Below are positions 1 to 6,940 of a DNA stretch of 18,288 bases, one piece after another. How positions within the stretch are numbered: the stretch's first letter is position 1; every line of letters starts with the position of its first letter. Made by a program: the position numbers and the translations under genes. Under the pieces are notes generated by a model. It made no database searches. It had not been told where the DNA came from and saw only the letters and a program-made list of their open reading frames with translations. Source of the stretch: Chryseosolibacter sp964393795 (lineage in GTDB: Bacteria; Bacteroidota; Bacteroidia; Cytophagales; Cyclobacteriaceae); contig CAYMWA010000068.1 of the NCBI GenBank assembly GCA_964393795.1, forward strand, positions 1 through 18,288, written 5' to 3'.

Positions 1-1367
1 AAATTCTCCCTAAGGACACTGTAGAGGAAGTCGTGCTATTTAGAAAGTGGAGCACTCCCGTATTTGATCCTAAGATTGATATTTTTACTACGGTGACTGA
101 GAATGGTCATTTTAGGTTTGAAATTGACTTAACTACAATCGCGGTATTCACCTTTTCGGTCGACGACCAAAGTTTTATAGGTAATTACGCGGGCGAGAGC
201 TCTATTTATTTGGAGCCTGGGGATAGCTTGTTTTTGCGAATTGATCCTGCCAGCGAACGAATGTCAGATATTGGATTTTCTGGAAGAGGTGTAGAGAAGC
301 AATATCTCAAGCGAAAAATTGGCGAAGTTTACCGCACCTATAATGACGGGAGGCGTCACTCGTTTGACTTTGAAATAAAAAGCGCCATATCCTGTAAGAA
401 TGCTGTTTTGGAAACAATTTCTCAGTACAAAGAGAAGCTAACGAACGAGGCATATAACTCAATCCTCTCCGAATCTCTCGCTTCGTTGCTTTCGAGCTTC
501 GCCCATACACTTTTGGACAATCCATTTGACGCGACACAGGCGGAATTGGAAATGGCATATCAGATAACAAGACATAATTTTAGTTCCGACGAGCTGCTCG
601 CTGTCAACTCTGGGCGGACGAACTATTTAGCAGTTTATCAGGATTACGCGTTACTCGAATTCTTGTCGCGGAACGACTTGCCTATTTCGAGGGCTTACTC
701 GAAAAACAAAATGGCCTTCTTTTACGCCTTGAAGGTGGCTCTCAACGGCAGTTCATTGAAAGAAGCGTTGCTCGCTAATTACCTTGTTCATTCTGCAAAA
801 GTTTGGGGGTGGGATGACCGATGCGAATTGATATTCGCCGAACTACAAAAGGAGTTTGGACGGAGCAGTCGTTTTTATATGGAGGCTGCGAGGGTAAGGG
901 ATTCGTTTAAGCAAATTGGTTCATACACCAAAGGGTCGCTCAACTTTGTCCTGTACGATACGCTAAATCAGGAAGTGTCGCTCAATCGATATTTAGGCAG
1001 TGTGGTGCTTATCGATTTTATGTTTACCGGATGTGGTGGTTGTGTTTCAATGGCTCCCGCACTTGCTCAAGTCGAAAAGACCTTTGGCCATGATGAGGTT
1101 GCCTTTCTCTCGATCTCGATAGATCCGTCGCTGAGTAAATTTAGGAGTGGAGTCGGGAAATTTTCTAGTCCTGGTTCAGTTCCTTTATATACCGGCGGTT
1201 CGGGCAACAGTCACGAGATTATTGATTATTTCAACATTATCGCTTACCCAACTCTTGTGCTGATTAATAGACAGGGACAGGTCGTTGAGGGCCGGGCGAG
1301 CGATCCTAGAACACTGGAGGGAAGGGAGCGCTTGAACGAAGCCATCAGACAGTTGCTAATCAAGTAA
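1..1367 (+). CDS. TlpA-like thioredoxin-fold protein, 5'-truncated by window edge
   Basis: This is probably an envelope thiol-disulfide oxidoreductase of the TlpA/ResA type. The first available start is a GTG at 33 (444 aa from there). The same frame stays open to base 3 and reads naturally into it (ILPKDTVEEVVLF), so the true start most likely lies outside the window and residue numbers here count from 33. Residues 1 to about 300 match no domain I recognise; Bacteroidota TlpA-like proteins often carry such N-terminal extensions. The thioredoxin fold occupies roughly 305-440: LIDFMFTGCGGC carries the redox pair C334-x-x-C337, and AYPTLVLI supplies the cis-proline segment. The active-site dipeptide Gly-Gly is less common than Pro-Xaa. 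The gene ends in TAA and converges on the small secreted-protein gene at 1413. The fold is secure; the substrate is unknown. Confidence 0.85.
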   Translation, partial: ILPKDTVEEVVLFRKWSTPVFDPKIDIFTTVTENGHFRFEIDLTTIAVFTFSVDDQSFIGNYAGESSIYLEPGDSLFLRIDPASERMSDIGFSGRGVEKQYLKRKIGEVYRTYNDGRRHSFDFEIKSAISCKNAVLETISQYKEKLTNEAYNSILSESLASLLSSFAHTLLDNPFDATQAELEMAYQITRHNFSSDELLAVNSGRTNYLAVYQDYALLEFLSRNDLPISRAYSKNKMAFFYALKVALNGSSLKEALLANYLVHSAKVWGWDDRCELIFAELQKEFGRSSRFYMEAARVRDSFKQIGSYTKGSLNFVLYDTLNQEVSLNRYLGSVVLIDFMFTGCGGCVSMAPALAQVEKTFGHDEVAFLSISIDPSLSKFRSGVGKFSSPGSVPLYTGGSGNSHEIIDYFNIIAYPTLVLINRQGQVVEGRASDPRTLEGRERLNEAIRQLLIK

Positions 1368-1370
1368 TGA

Positions 1371-1404
1371 CCGGTGAGGTTAGTGCTTAAGTTAACCCCA
1401 CCGG
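1371..1404. terminator. Inverted repeat between convergent genes, candidate bidirectional terminator
   Basis: Arms 1371-1382 (ccggtgaggtta) and 1393-1404 (taaccccaccgg) pair over 12 bp with a single A-C mismatch and a 10-nt loop. The site sits four bases after the TAA of the thioredoxin-fold gene and nine bases beyond the stop of the minus-strand small-protein gene, which is where a shared terminator is expected. No clear T-tract follows on either strand, so termination is inferred from structure and position. The loop overlaps AGTGCTTAAGTTAA, a 14-base match to the right end of the repeat element near 6880. Confidence 0.45.
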
Positions 1405-1412
1405 CGTCTAAA

Positions 1413-1679
1413 TTAAGGTATTAGCCGTTTGGCATTCGAAATGAGTTGGATACGCTCGCCTACAGGCTGTCCGTTCATTACCGCTGGATATTCGGCTGCG
1501 CAGAACTTGTTTTCTAAGACCTGACATGCAGGTTGGGATGTGCCAATGTAGGCACCGGTTACTCCAGTGTCCTCGTTTACTTCAAACCAGGCAGTTGTGC
1601 TTGGTGTATTGAATGCGAATGCTCCAACGATAGCTATAGTCATCGCAAGAGCTGAAAGGGTGAATCTGAACGTTTTCAT
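1413..1679 (-). CDS. Small secreted protein with one cysteine pair, DUF6520-like
   Basis: This 88-aa protein starts MKTFRFTLSALAMTIAIVGA, a signal peptide with a lysine n-region and a hydrophobic core ending near residue 22. The mature part of roughly 60 residues has only two cysteines, C52 and C60, which could form a disulfide. Length, signal sequence and general pattern resemble DUF6520, a Bacteroidota family of unknown function; that assignment is from memory of the family's look. The leader before the ATG is A-rich with no Shine-Dalgarno, as usual in this phylum. It lies 132 bp downstream of the MauE/DoxX-type gene on the same strand and converges with the thioredoxin-fold gene, so three neighbours all point to thiol chemistry in the envelope. 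No biochemical function is known to me. Confidence 0.75.
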   Translation of the reverse strand: MKTFRFTLSALAMTIAIVGAFAFNTPSTTAWFEVNEDTGVTGAYIGTSQPACQVLENKFCAAEYPAVMNGQPVGERIQLISNAKRLIP

Positions 1680-1811
1680 TTTTCTTTTGTTTTTGGGTTG
1701 TGATCTACTCTCTTATACAGGTTTTCGATCTTATCCTGTCTCCGATGGCCAATCGAGAGAATCCTTGAAGGAATTTTGCTGCACAGACAAAATATCTTAT
1801 AAGCACCGAAC

Positions 1812-2270
1812 TTAATTCTTATACAAAATCGACGATTGGTGAGGGGTCTTGCCTGACGAAGAAATAATTCCGACGATGCCGATTATAATGAACGATATAT
1901 TGAAATATAGGTGCTGTGACCAAGTTAGAGTCTCCAGCACGCCCCCACATGAACAGGGGACAAAGGGTGCAATTGTTAATATATATCCGATGTAAGCTGT
2001 AAATACTAGCATCATAGTGGTTCCAACGTACAAAGCCAATGTTTTATTGGTGTTAAGCAGTAGCATTGAGGCAATGGCTATCTCAATCGCGGATAAAATC
2101 CAAACAATATGATTTACCCAATAGACCGGAATGTGAATACTATTTAACAATGGGGAATATTGAATCTGCTGGGTAAACGCTTGGTGATCGATGATTTTGC
2201 TAATTCCTGTATATAGGAATAGCAGTGAGAATAGAAAGCACACGATCTCGGCTATCCATGGATTTTTCAT
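1812..2270 (-). CDS. MauE/DoxX-family redox-associated membrane protein
   Basis: This integral inner-membrane protein has four predicted helices, at about residues 7-25, 52-72, 78-98 and 121-138. Between helices 3 and 4 is PCSCGG (C106, C108), the motif typical of MauE/DoxX-like proteins, which are linked to disulfide or electron handling in the envelope (MauE itself is needed for methylamine dehydrogenase maturation). I chose the ATG at 2270 (152 aa, MKNPWIAEIVC) because an A-rich tract directly precedes it and the hydrophobic core starts soon after. Another ATG lies at 2285, and the frame extends to a TTG at 2303. The gene is followed on the same strand by the two-cysteine secreted protein, a plausible partner. 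The electron donor or acceptor cannot be told from sequence. Confidence 0.82.
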   Translation of the reverse strand: MKNPWIAEIVCFLFSLLFLYTGISKIIDHQAFTQQIQYSPLLNSIHIPVYWVNHIVWILSAIEIAIASMLLLNTNKTLALYVGTTMMLVFTAYIGYILTIAPFVPCSCGGVLETLTWSQHLYFNISFIIIGIVGIISSSGKTPHQSSILYKN

Positions 2271-2431
2271 TGTTTTTTGATGCATTGGTGAGTTCGTAAA
2301 CAAAGATACGCAGTTGAGTGGGGCGGCATGGTTCGCCTATTTTAAGAATTTGTGTTCTGTTTGTATTATTTTAGATGAATAGATGTCTATGGTTGATATT
2401 AGGAATGTTCAGCTTCCCCGGTCACATTTGT

Positions 2432-3001
2432 TCACACACGCTGATTCCGCTTAATTCTCGCAAGGGTCTGCGGCGTTATGCCGAGATAGGTAGCGATTGC
2501 CCGTTGCGTGACGATGCGTTCAATTTTAGGGTAGTATTGCAGTAGTCTCTCGTATTGATCCAAGTGATTGCCTTGTTTAAACACGCGCAGTCGTTTCCGC
2601 AATCGTGCATAGTGATGGCTGATCAATAGTCGCCCTATCAGATTGGCTTCCGGAAATTTCGCATACATGTCCTGCATTTTTTCATAGCTCAAGCACAACA
2701 AGTCAGAAGGGGCCACAAGCTGGATGACTTCGTAGGAGGGACGCTGAAACACGAAGCTTTCGAACGCTACAATAATTTGCCCAGGCTTCCAGAAATTCTC
2801 GGTAATTTTTCCTTCGCGGTTGAATGTGTAAGATTGGGCAAATCCATCCTTGAGATAGTAGATGTGTGAGGATACTTTCGGAACCTCCAGCAAGATGTGC
2901 CGGTTTGGAAAGGAAACCGCAGTGAGGTTTTCCCTGAGAAAACTTTGCAGTTCATCAGAAAGTGGGTGAAATGTTCCCAGGAGATTGAAGAGATCTGTCA
3001 T
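2432..3001 (-). CDS. Crp/Fnr-family transcriptional regulator
   Basis: This cytoplasmic regulator of 189 aa has an N-terminal cyclic-nucleotide-binding-like jelly roll (about residues 10-120, including YYLKDGFAQSYTF and FWKPGQIIVAFESF) and a C-terminal winged helix-turn-helix (about 160-189, QRAIATYLGITPQTLARIKR). I chose the ATG at 3001 because MTDLFNLLGTFHPLSDEL resembles the usual start of Bacteroidota Crp-like proteins. A longer frame reaches a GTG at 3064 just after an AAGGAGG, but the spacing of about two bases is too short and the added residues look unlike the family. No residues diagnostic of cAMP binding are obvious, so the effector is unknown. It lies about 150 bp downstream of egtB and 160 bp upstream of the MauE-like gene, all on the same strand. 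Confidence 0.88.
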   Translation of the reverse strand: MTDLFNLLGTFHPLSDELQSFLRENLTAVSFPNRHILLEVPKVSSHIYYLKDGFAQSYTFNREGKITENFWKPGQIIVAFESFVFQRPSYEVIQLVAPSDLLCLSYEKMQDMYAKFPEANLIGRLLISHHYARLRKRLRVFKQGNHLDQYERLLQYYPKIERIVTQRAIATYLGITPQTLARIKRNQRV

Positions 3002-3149
3002 AAGACGTATGTGATTATCGACGATCTGCCTTCCCGCGCTCCGGTGCCCGATTGCTGGGCACACTCCCTCCTTACTTCCTTTTCTTCTGAAAACCTATAT
3101 CACCCTCACTTTTTTGGAGTTTTTTGACAAGGGCTATTGGCTCGATTTC

Positions 3150-4301
3150 TTACACAGCCAACCTTATCCCCGTGTACTGCCATCGCAAATGCGGGTAAAA
3201 GAAATTCCGGTAGCTCGGACGACTGTGGCCCGGCGGAGTAACAACGGACGCCCCGCGAAGGACCATCTGATTTACCATGAACTTGCCGTTGTATTCGCCG
3301 AGTGCGCCTGCAGCTCTCTTGTAGCCCGGATAAGGGAGGTAAGCACTGGCGGTCCATTCCCATCGACTTCCCCATGTGAACGCGCTGCTGGCAGCTTCCC
3401 ATTCAAACTCTGTTGGGAGTCGCGCTCCTTTCCATGCCGCGAAAGCCGATGCCTCATAAAAGCTGACGTGTGCCACCGGTTCATGCAGATCGAGCGGTTG
3501 AAGGCCCGATGGTGTATAGCAATACCAACGGCCGTCGATCAAATGCCAGTAAAGTGGCGCGTTGAGCTGATTGTCTCTGATCCAGTCCAGGCCATCCGCG
3601 TGCCAGTATTCATGTTTGCGATAACCGGAATCTTGAATGAACGCCAGAAATTCACCGTTGGTAACCAATCCTTTTGCAATTTTGAACGCGGGAAGAAAGA
3701 CTTTGTGACGACCAAGCTCGTTGTCGAAGCAAAACCCGTTTCCATCATAGCCGATATCATATAGTCCTTCCTCCACATCGACAAAGCCTTCGCGCTGAAT
3801 GCTGTCTGTAAGAGGACTCGCGATTTCTTCGTACGAGAGAAACAGCGGATTGTGACCAAGAATATACTTTATATCAGTGGCAAGCAATTCCTGATGCTGT
3901 TGTTCGTGGTTGAGCCCCAAAACAATTAGCTGTTGCAGGAGATCACTTACGGGTCGACTCATCAGATCCGCCATCGCAGCGTCGACGTACTTGCGATATC
4001 GATAGATCTCGTCAACGGTCGGGCGACTGAGGTTGCCACGCTGGGTGCGGATGACTCGTGCGCCAAGCGTTTCGTAGTAGCTGTTAAATACAAATGAATA
4101 GTTCGAATTGAAACAAGTGTAGTGCTTAACGTGCGGCTGCAAAATGAATGACTCGAAGAACCACGTCGTGTGCCCGAGGTGCCATTTCGGCGGACTAACG
4201 TCGACTATGGGCTGCACGACATAGTCCTCCGTTTCCAGCGTCGCGCAAATTCTTTCGCTGTGCATGCGCACGTTGCGATAAGTATCTTTGAGACTTGTCA
4301 T
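3150..4301 (-). CDS. egtB: Ergothioneine biosynthesis iron-dependent sulfoxide synthase EgtB
   Basis: EgtB is a non-heme Fe(II) enzyme that joins a thiol (cysteine or gamma-glutamylcysteine) to trimethylhistidine using O2. The N-terminal DinB-like domain carries the three-histidine iron site: WHLGHTTWFFE (H44) and LNHEQQHQEL (H132, H136). The rest is a formylglycine-generating-enzyme-like domain with RLPTEFEWEAA and RWEWTAS, ending RWQYTGIRLAV. A tyrosine pair (FNSYYETLG) follows the first iron histidine. The ATG at 4301 (383 aa) is preferred over a GTG at 4349, which adds 16 residues unlike the family. It lies 58 bp after egtD on the same strand, so the two are probably co-transcribed. No egtA, egtC or egtE is seen nearby. 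Absence of a fused methyltransferase domain argues against the ovothiol enzyme OvoA. Confidence 0.95.
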   Translation of the reverse strand: MTSLKDTYRNVRMHSERICATLETEDYVVQPIVDVSPPKWHLGHTTWFFESFILQPHVKHYTCFNSNYSFVFNSYYETLGARVIRTQRGNLSRPTVDEIYRYRKYVDAAMADLMSRPVSDLLQQLIVLGLNHEQQHQELLATDIKYILGHNPLFLSYEEIASPLTDSIQREGFVDVEEGLYDIGYDGNGFCFDNELGRHKVFLPAFKIAKGLVTNGEFLAFIQDSGYRKHEYWHADGLDWIRDNQLNAPLYWHLIDGRWYCYTPSGLQPLDLHEPVAHVSFYEASAFAAWKGARLPTEFEWEAASSAFTWGSRWEWTASAYLPYPGYKRAAGALGEYNGKFMVNQMVLRGASVVTPPGHSRPSYRNFFYPHLRWQYTGIRLAV

Positions 4302-4359
4302 TCGTTTGAATTTATGTAGTTGCACACGCACCGCCGGATGCAGATGCACTGCTGTTCAT

Positions 4360-5343
4360 TTAGACAGCTGTCCAGATTGCATCCATAAACCATGACTTGC
4401 TGTCGTAAAGTTCGGTTGTTTGCGTAAAACCGTTTTCGTTTGCCATGTTCCGGATTTGTTTTGGAGTATACTTTTGTGATATCTCCGTCCAGATGCATTC
4501 GTTCTTCTCAAAGAAGATTTCAGCACCTGGAAGTCGGACACTCATTTCGTTCAAACAAACAAGGAAACTTTTTGCGGCACCTGTCAATGGCTCATAACTG
4601 CAATAGTGGTCGAACTCGTCGACTGCGAAATCCGCACCCAGTTCACGGTTGATCCGATGTAACAGGTTGAGATTAAACGCCTTTGTGAGACCCTCGCTGT
4701 CGTCATAGGCACGCCTGATCACTGCAGGATGCTTGACAAGATCAAAGCCGATGATACATCTGTCGCCAGGACGCAGGTAACTGCGCAGTGTGCTGCAAAA
4801 CCGGTTCGCCTCTGCGATTGACATGTTGCCGATGTTGGCCCCAAGGCACATCACGACCTTTCGCTTTTTGTTATCCGAACGATGGCGTTCCAGCATTGTA
4901 AAATAGTCGCCGACCAATCCGTTAATGTTCAGCTCCGGAAGTTTCGACGGAAGAAAAGAGGTTAGCTCGGAGATTACATTCGCGGAAATGTCGATGGGCA
5001 CATACGTAAATGGGATTTTGGTGGCGGCGAGCGCGTTGAGCAGATGAATGGATTTGGCACCGTTGCCAGGTCCAAGCTCGATGAGTTCGAAATCTGTGTC
5101 CTGGCCCAACACGTAGCTGGCGATGGTATCTGTTTGATGCGAAAAGATTTCCATTTCGCAGTCGGTGAGATAGTAATCGGGGGATGCCATAATGGCCTGA
5201 AAGAGCCTGTCGCCTTTCTTATCGTAGAAATACTTTGTGGGCAGGCGTTTCGGCTGTTGCCTCAGGCCGCGGACAACATCGTCGTAGAATTGCTTATGCT
5301 CAGCGCTTATGCTGGTTTGTTTTATATCCGTAGATGTCGACAT
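4360..5343 (-). CDS. egtD: L-histidine N-alpha-methyltransferase EgtD
   Basis: EgtD methylates the alpha-amino group of L-histidine three times with S-adenosylmethionine, giving hercynine, the substrate of EgtB. Family hallmarks are LPTKYFYDKKGDRLF (about residues 34-48), DYYLTDCEMEIF (about 56-67), and the SAM-binding loop IELGPGNGAKS (about 88-98) in a Rossmann-like fold. The ATG at 5343 gives 327 aa, close to the usual size of about 320. The frame continues upstream to ATGs at 5418 and 5427 (355 aa); that extra segment does not look like the family, but neither start has a clear ribosome binding site, so the choice is tentative. It is the first gene of a likely egtD-egtB unit, and a Bacteroidota-type promoter match lies upstream on this strand. 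Confidence 0.95.
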   Translation of the reverse strand: MSTSTDIKQTSISAEHKQFYDDVVRGLRQQPKRLPTKYFYDKKGDRLFQAIMASPDYYLTDCEMEIFSHQTDTIASYVLGQDTDFELIELGPGNGAKSIHLLNALAATKIPFTYVPIDISANVISELTSFLPSKLPELNINGLVGDYFTMLERHRSDNKKRKVVMCLGANIGNMSIAEANRFCSTLRSYLRPGDRCIIGFDLVKHPAVIRRAYDDSEGLTKAFNLNLLHRINRELGADFAVDEFDHYCSYEPLTGAAKSFLVCLNEMSVRLPGAEIFFEKNECIWTEISQKYTPKQIRNMANENGFTQTTELYDSKSWFMDAIWTAV

Positions 5344-5493
5344 ATCTTGGAAACGACGAAGCGGACGTAAAGATTCCAGCTTGCTAAGGAGTTTTAAAGG
5401 AAGTGTCGCTTCAATCATGCTGTTCATGTCGATGGCAGAACAGATCTCCCAACGGCGTTGTTATTGCCGTTCTTGATGCTTTATGTGTTCTTT

Positions 5494-5519
5494 CAAATTT
5501 ATTTGTTTTCTTTCGACAA
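5494..5519 (-). promoter_or_regulatory. Candidate Bacteroidota-type promoter for egtD-egtB
   Basis: Read on the minus strand, 5501-5494 is TAAATTTG, a full match to the Bacteroidota -7 consensus TAnnTTTG. A TTG lies 15 bases further upstream (5519-5517), roughly where the -33 element is expected. It sits in the divergent gap between egtD and the acyl-CoA-dehydrogenase-like gene and would leave a leader of about 60 nt to the ATG at 5427 or 140 nt to that at 5343. A 6-bp stem (aacggc at 5451-5456, gccgtt at 5466-5471) lies in this leader. Short motifs occur by chance, so this is a candidate only. Confidence 0.4.
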
Positions 5520-5559
5520 TCCTGCATCGCCGGAGCCTTGCGCCATAAATTAAACGCTT

Positions 5560-6651
5560 ATGATTAATCTGTCATGTGTCCTGTCTGAAGAAGTTGTTAA
5601 CCGGATTCGCCATCATGCAAAAGATGCCGAACAAGACGGATTGCTTCACCGGCAGCAGCTGGACGTCATCTATGAACAGCGCTGGTTCAGGATGTTTGTC
5701 CCGAAATCTTTTGGCGGACTGGAGTTGTCGCTACCTGAAGTGCTCCGGACGGAAGAAGCGCTTGCGTGGGTAGACGGCAGCACCGCGTGGGTCGTGACGC
5801 TTTGCAGCGGCGCCGGGTGGTTTATCGGTTTCATGGATTCGGAGCTTACTGCGGAAATATTTTCCTCAAATACACTGTGCCTCGCCGGAAGCGGAGCAGC
5901 CACGGGTACCGCCACACACACAACGGATGGCTATGTGATAAACGGACAATGGAAGTACGCAAGTGGTGCTTTGCACGCCACTGCCTTGACGGCGAACTGC
6001 GTCATGATGAAAGGCGGACGCACGTTGCACAACGCCGATGGCACACCCGTCGTGAAGGCATTCATCTTTCGCAAAGATGAAGTGGAGATCCAACGCGATT
6101 GGAACAGCATGGGCATGAAGGCCACCGGCAGCCACAGTTTCCGCATACAAGGGGTGCATGTGCCGAAGAACCGCACCTTTACCATTCATCCTGAAAACGC
6201 ACGGCTTCCACATCCGATCTATCAATACCCGTTCCTGCAACTGGCGGAAACAACCTTAGCGGTCAACTACCTGGGACTCGCGCAACGTTTCGTCGAACTT
6301 TGTAGCGAAGGTGAAGGATCGGACAGGTCAAGTGCCCAAGGTCAGAACATGGATGATGTATCTGCGAATATGCACAGACAGCAAGAACGACTGGTCAAGT
6401 CGAGGACAGATTTCTACAACGCGGTGGACGAGTCATGGTCTTATTGCGTGCGCATGGAACGCATTCCCGATGAAGTGCTTACGATGGTCACAGATGCCAG
6501 TCGCGCGCTCTATCGAACGTCGCTTGCGGTAGCCGGAGCGTTGTACCCATACGGAGGGATGGCGGCTGCTGATCTCGGAACTGAAATCAATCGCGTATGG
6601 CGCAACCTTTTCACCGCGAGTCAGCACTCGCTTTTCTCTCGACACGCCTAA
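5560..6651 (+). CDS. Acyl-CoA dehydrogenase-fold flavoprotein, possibly a group D monooxygenase
   Basis: This 363-aa protein has the acyl-CoA dehydrogenase architecture: an alpha-helical N-terminal domain (about 10-110, with FVPKSFGGLELSLPEVLRTE), a central beta domain (about 115-215, with DWNSMGMKATGSHSF), and a helical C-terminal domain ending RVWRNLFTASQHSLFSRHA. The C-terminal pattern is typical of the type-2 ACAD branch that includes flavin-dependent hydroxylases such as HsaA and HpaB-like enzymes, which use reduced flavin from a separate reductase. No reductase gene is next to it. The ATG at 5560 follows an AT-rich leader. The gene is divergent from egtD, so co-regulation is possible but unproven. 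The true substrate, and whether it acts as dehydrogenase or monooxygenase, cannot be decided from sequence alone. Confidence 0.85.
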   Translation: MINLSCVLSEEVVNRIRHHAKDAEQDGLLHRQQLDVIYEQRWFRMFVPKSFGGLELSLPEVLRTEEALAWVDGSTAWVVTLCSGAGWFIGFMDSELTAEIFSSNTLCLAGSGAATGTATHTTDGYVINGQWKYASGALHATALTANCVMMKGGRTLHNADGTPVVKAFIFRKDEVEIQRDWNSMGMKATGSHSFRIQGVHVPKNRTFTIHPENARLPHPIYQYPFLQLAETTLAVNYLGLAQRFVELCSEGEGSDRSSAQGQNMDDVSANMHRQQERLVKSRTDFYNAVDESWSYCVRMERIPDEVLTMVTDASRALYRTSLAVAGALYPYGGMAAADLGTEINRVWRNLFTASQHSLFSRHA

Positions 6652-6695
6652 TATCAGACGTCAACTAAAGTTCACCTGATTCCACACTATACAGG

Positions 6696-6887
6696 CAACG
6701 TCATTAACTAAAGCTCCGCTGACTTCTTCTCCTTCAGGCCTGCCTGCCGGCGCGCAAGCCTTGAACCTCGGCAGGCAGGCCTGCCTGCCGGCGCGCAAGC
6801 CTTGAGCCTCAGCAGGCAGGCCTGCCTGCCGTAGGTAGGAGAGGATTGAGGTGAGGTAATCAAAAAGTGCTTAAGTTAATGATATTG
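6696..6887. mobile_element. MITE-like 192-bp element with terminal inverted repeats
   Basis: The ends 6696-6714 (caacgtcattaactaaagc) and 6869-6887 (gcttaagttaatgatattg) are inverted repeats matching at 16 of 19 positions. They are flanked by the direct repeat actatacaggc at 6686-6696 and 6888-6898, which looks like a target-site duplication of 10-11 bp (the last c overlaps the left inverted repeat). The interior has no coding capacity and contains the 41-bp tandem repeats. The element sits between two convergent genes. A 40-base match to its left end recurs at 12062-12101, so it belongs to a dispersed family. No transposase is present, so mobility would have to be supplied in trans. Confidence 0.6.
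6735..6831. repeat. 41-bp GC-rich tandem repeat, about 2.4 copies
   Basis: Units begin at 6735, 6776 and 6817, exactly 41 bp apart; the third is cut short near 6831. Each starts caggcctgcctgcc, and the first two continue ggcgcgcaagccttga. Unit junctions form perfect palindromes: 22 bp at 6769-6790 and 18 bp at 6812-6829, built from GCAGGCAGG and its complement. The repeat could form strong hairpins and might help stop transcription of the two convergent genes. It is much more GC-rich than its flanks. It is not a CRISPR array: there are no unique spacers. Confidence 0.85.
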
Positions 6888-6940
6888 ACTATACAGGCCT
6901 CAATGCGCATCCGATGCGCGAATTAGCTTTTGATCTTCAA

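Noticed and set aside
3062..3064. GTG start for the Crp-like gene after AAGGAGG
   Set aside because: Spacing to the purine run is too short, the extra 21 residues are unlike the family, and Shine-Dalgarno signals are unreliable in this phylum.
3150..4301. Ovothiol synthase OvoA
   Set aside because: The protein lacks the fused C-terminal methyltransferase, and a separate EgtD lies directly upstream.
6735..6831. CRISPR array
   Set aside because: Repeats are immediately adjacent with no unique spacers, only 2.4 units, and no cas genes are nearby.
6905..6919. gcgcatccgatgcgc inverted repeat as a terminator of the phospholipase C gene
   Set aside because: Only a 5-bp stem can form with a realistic loop and no T-tract follows.
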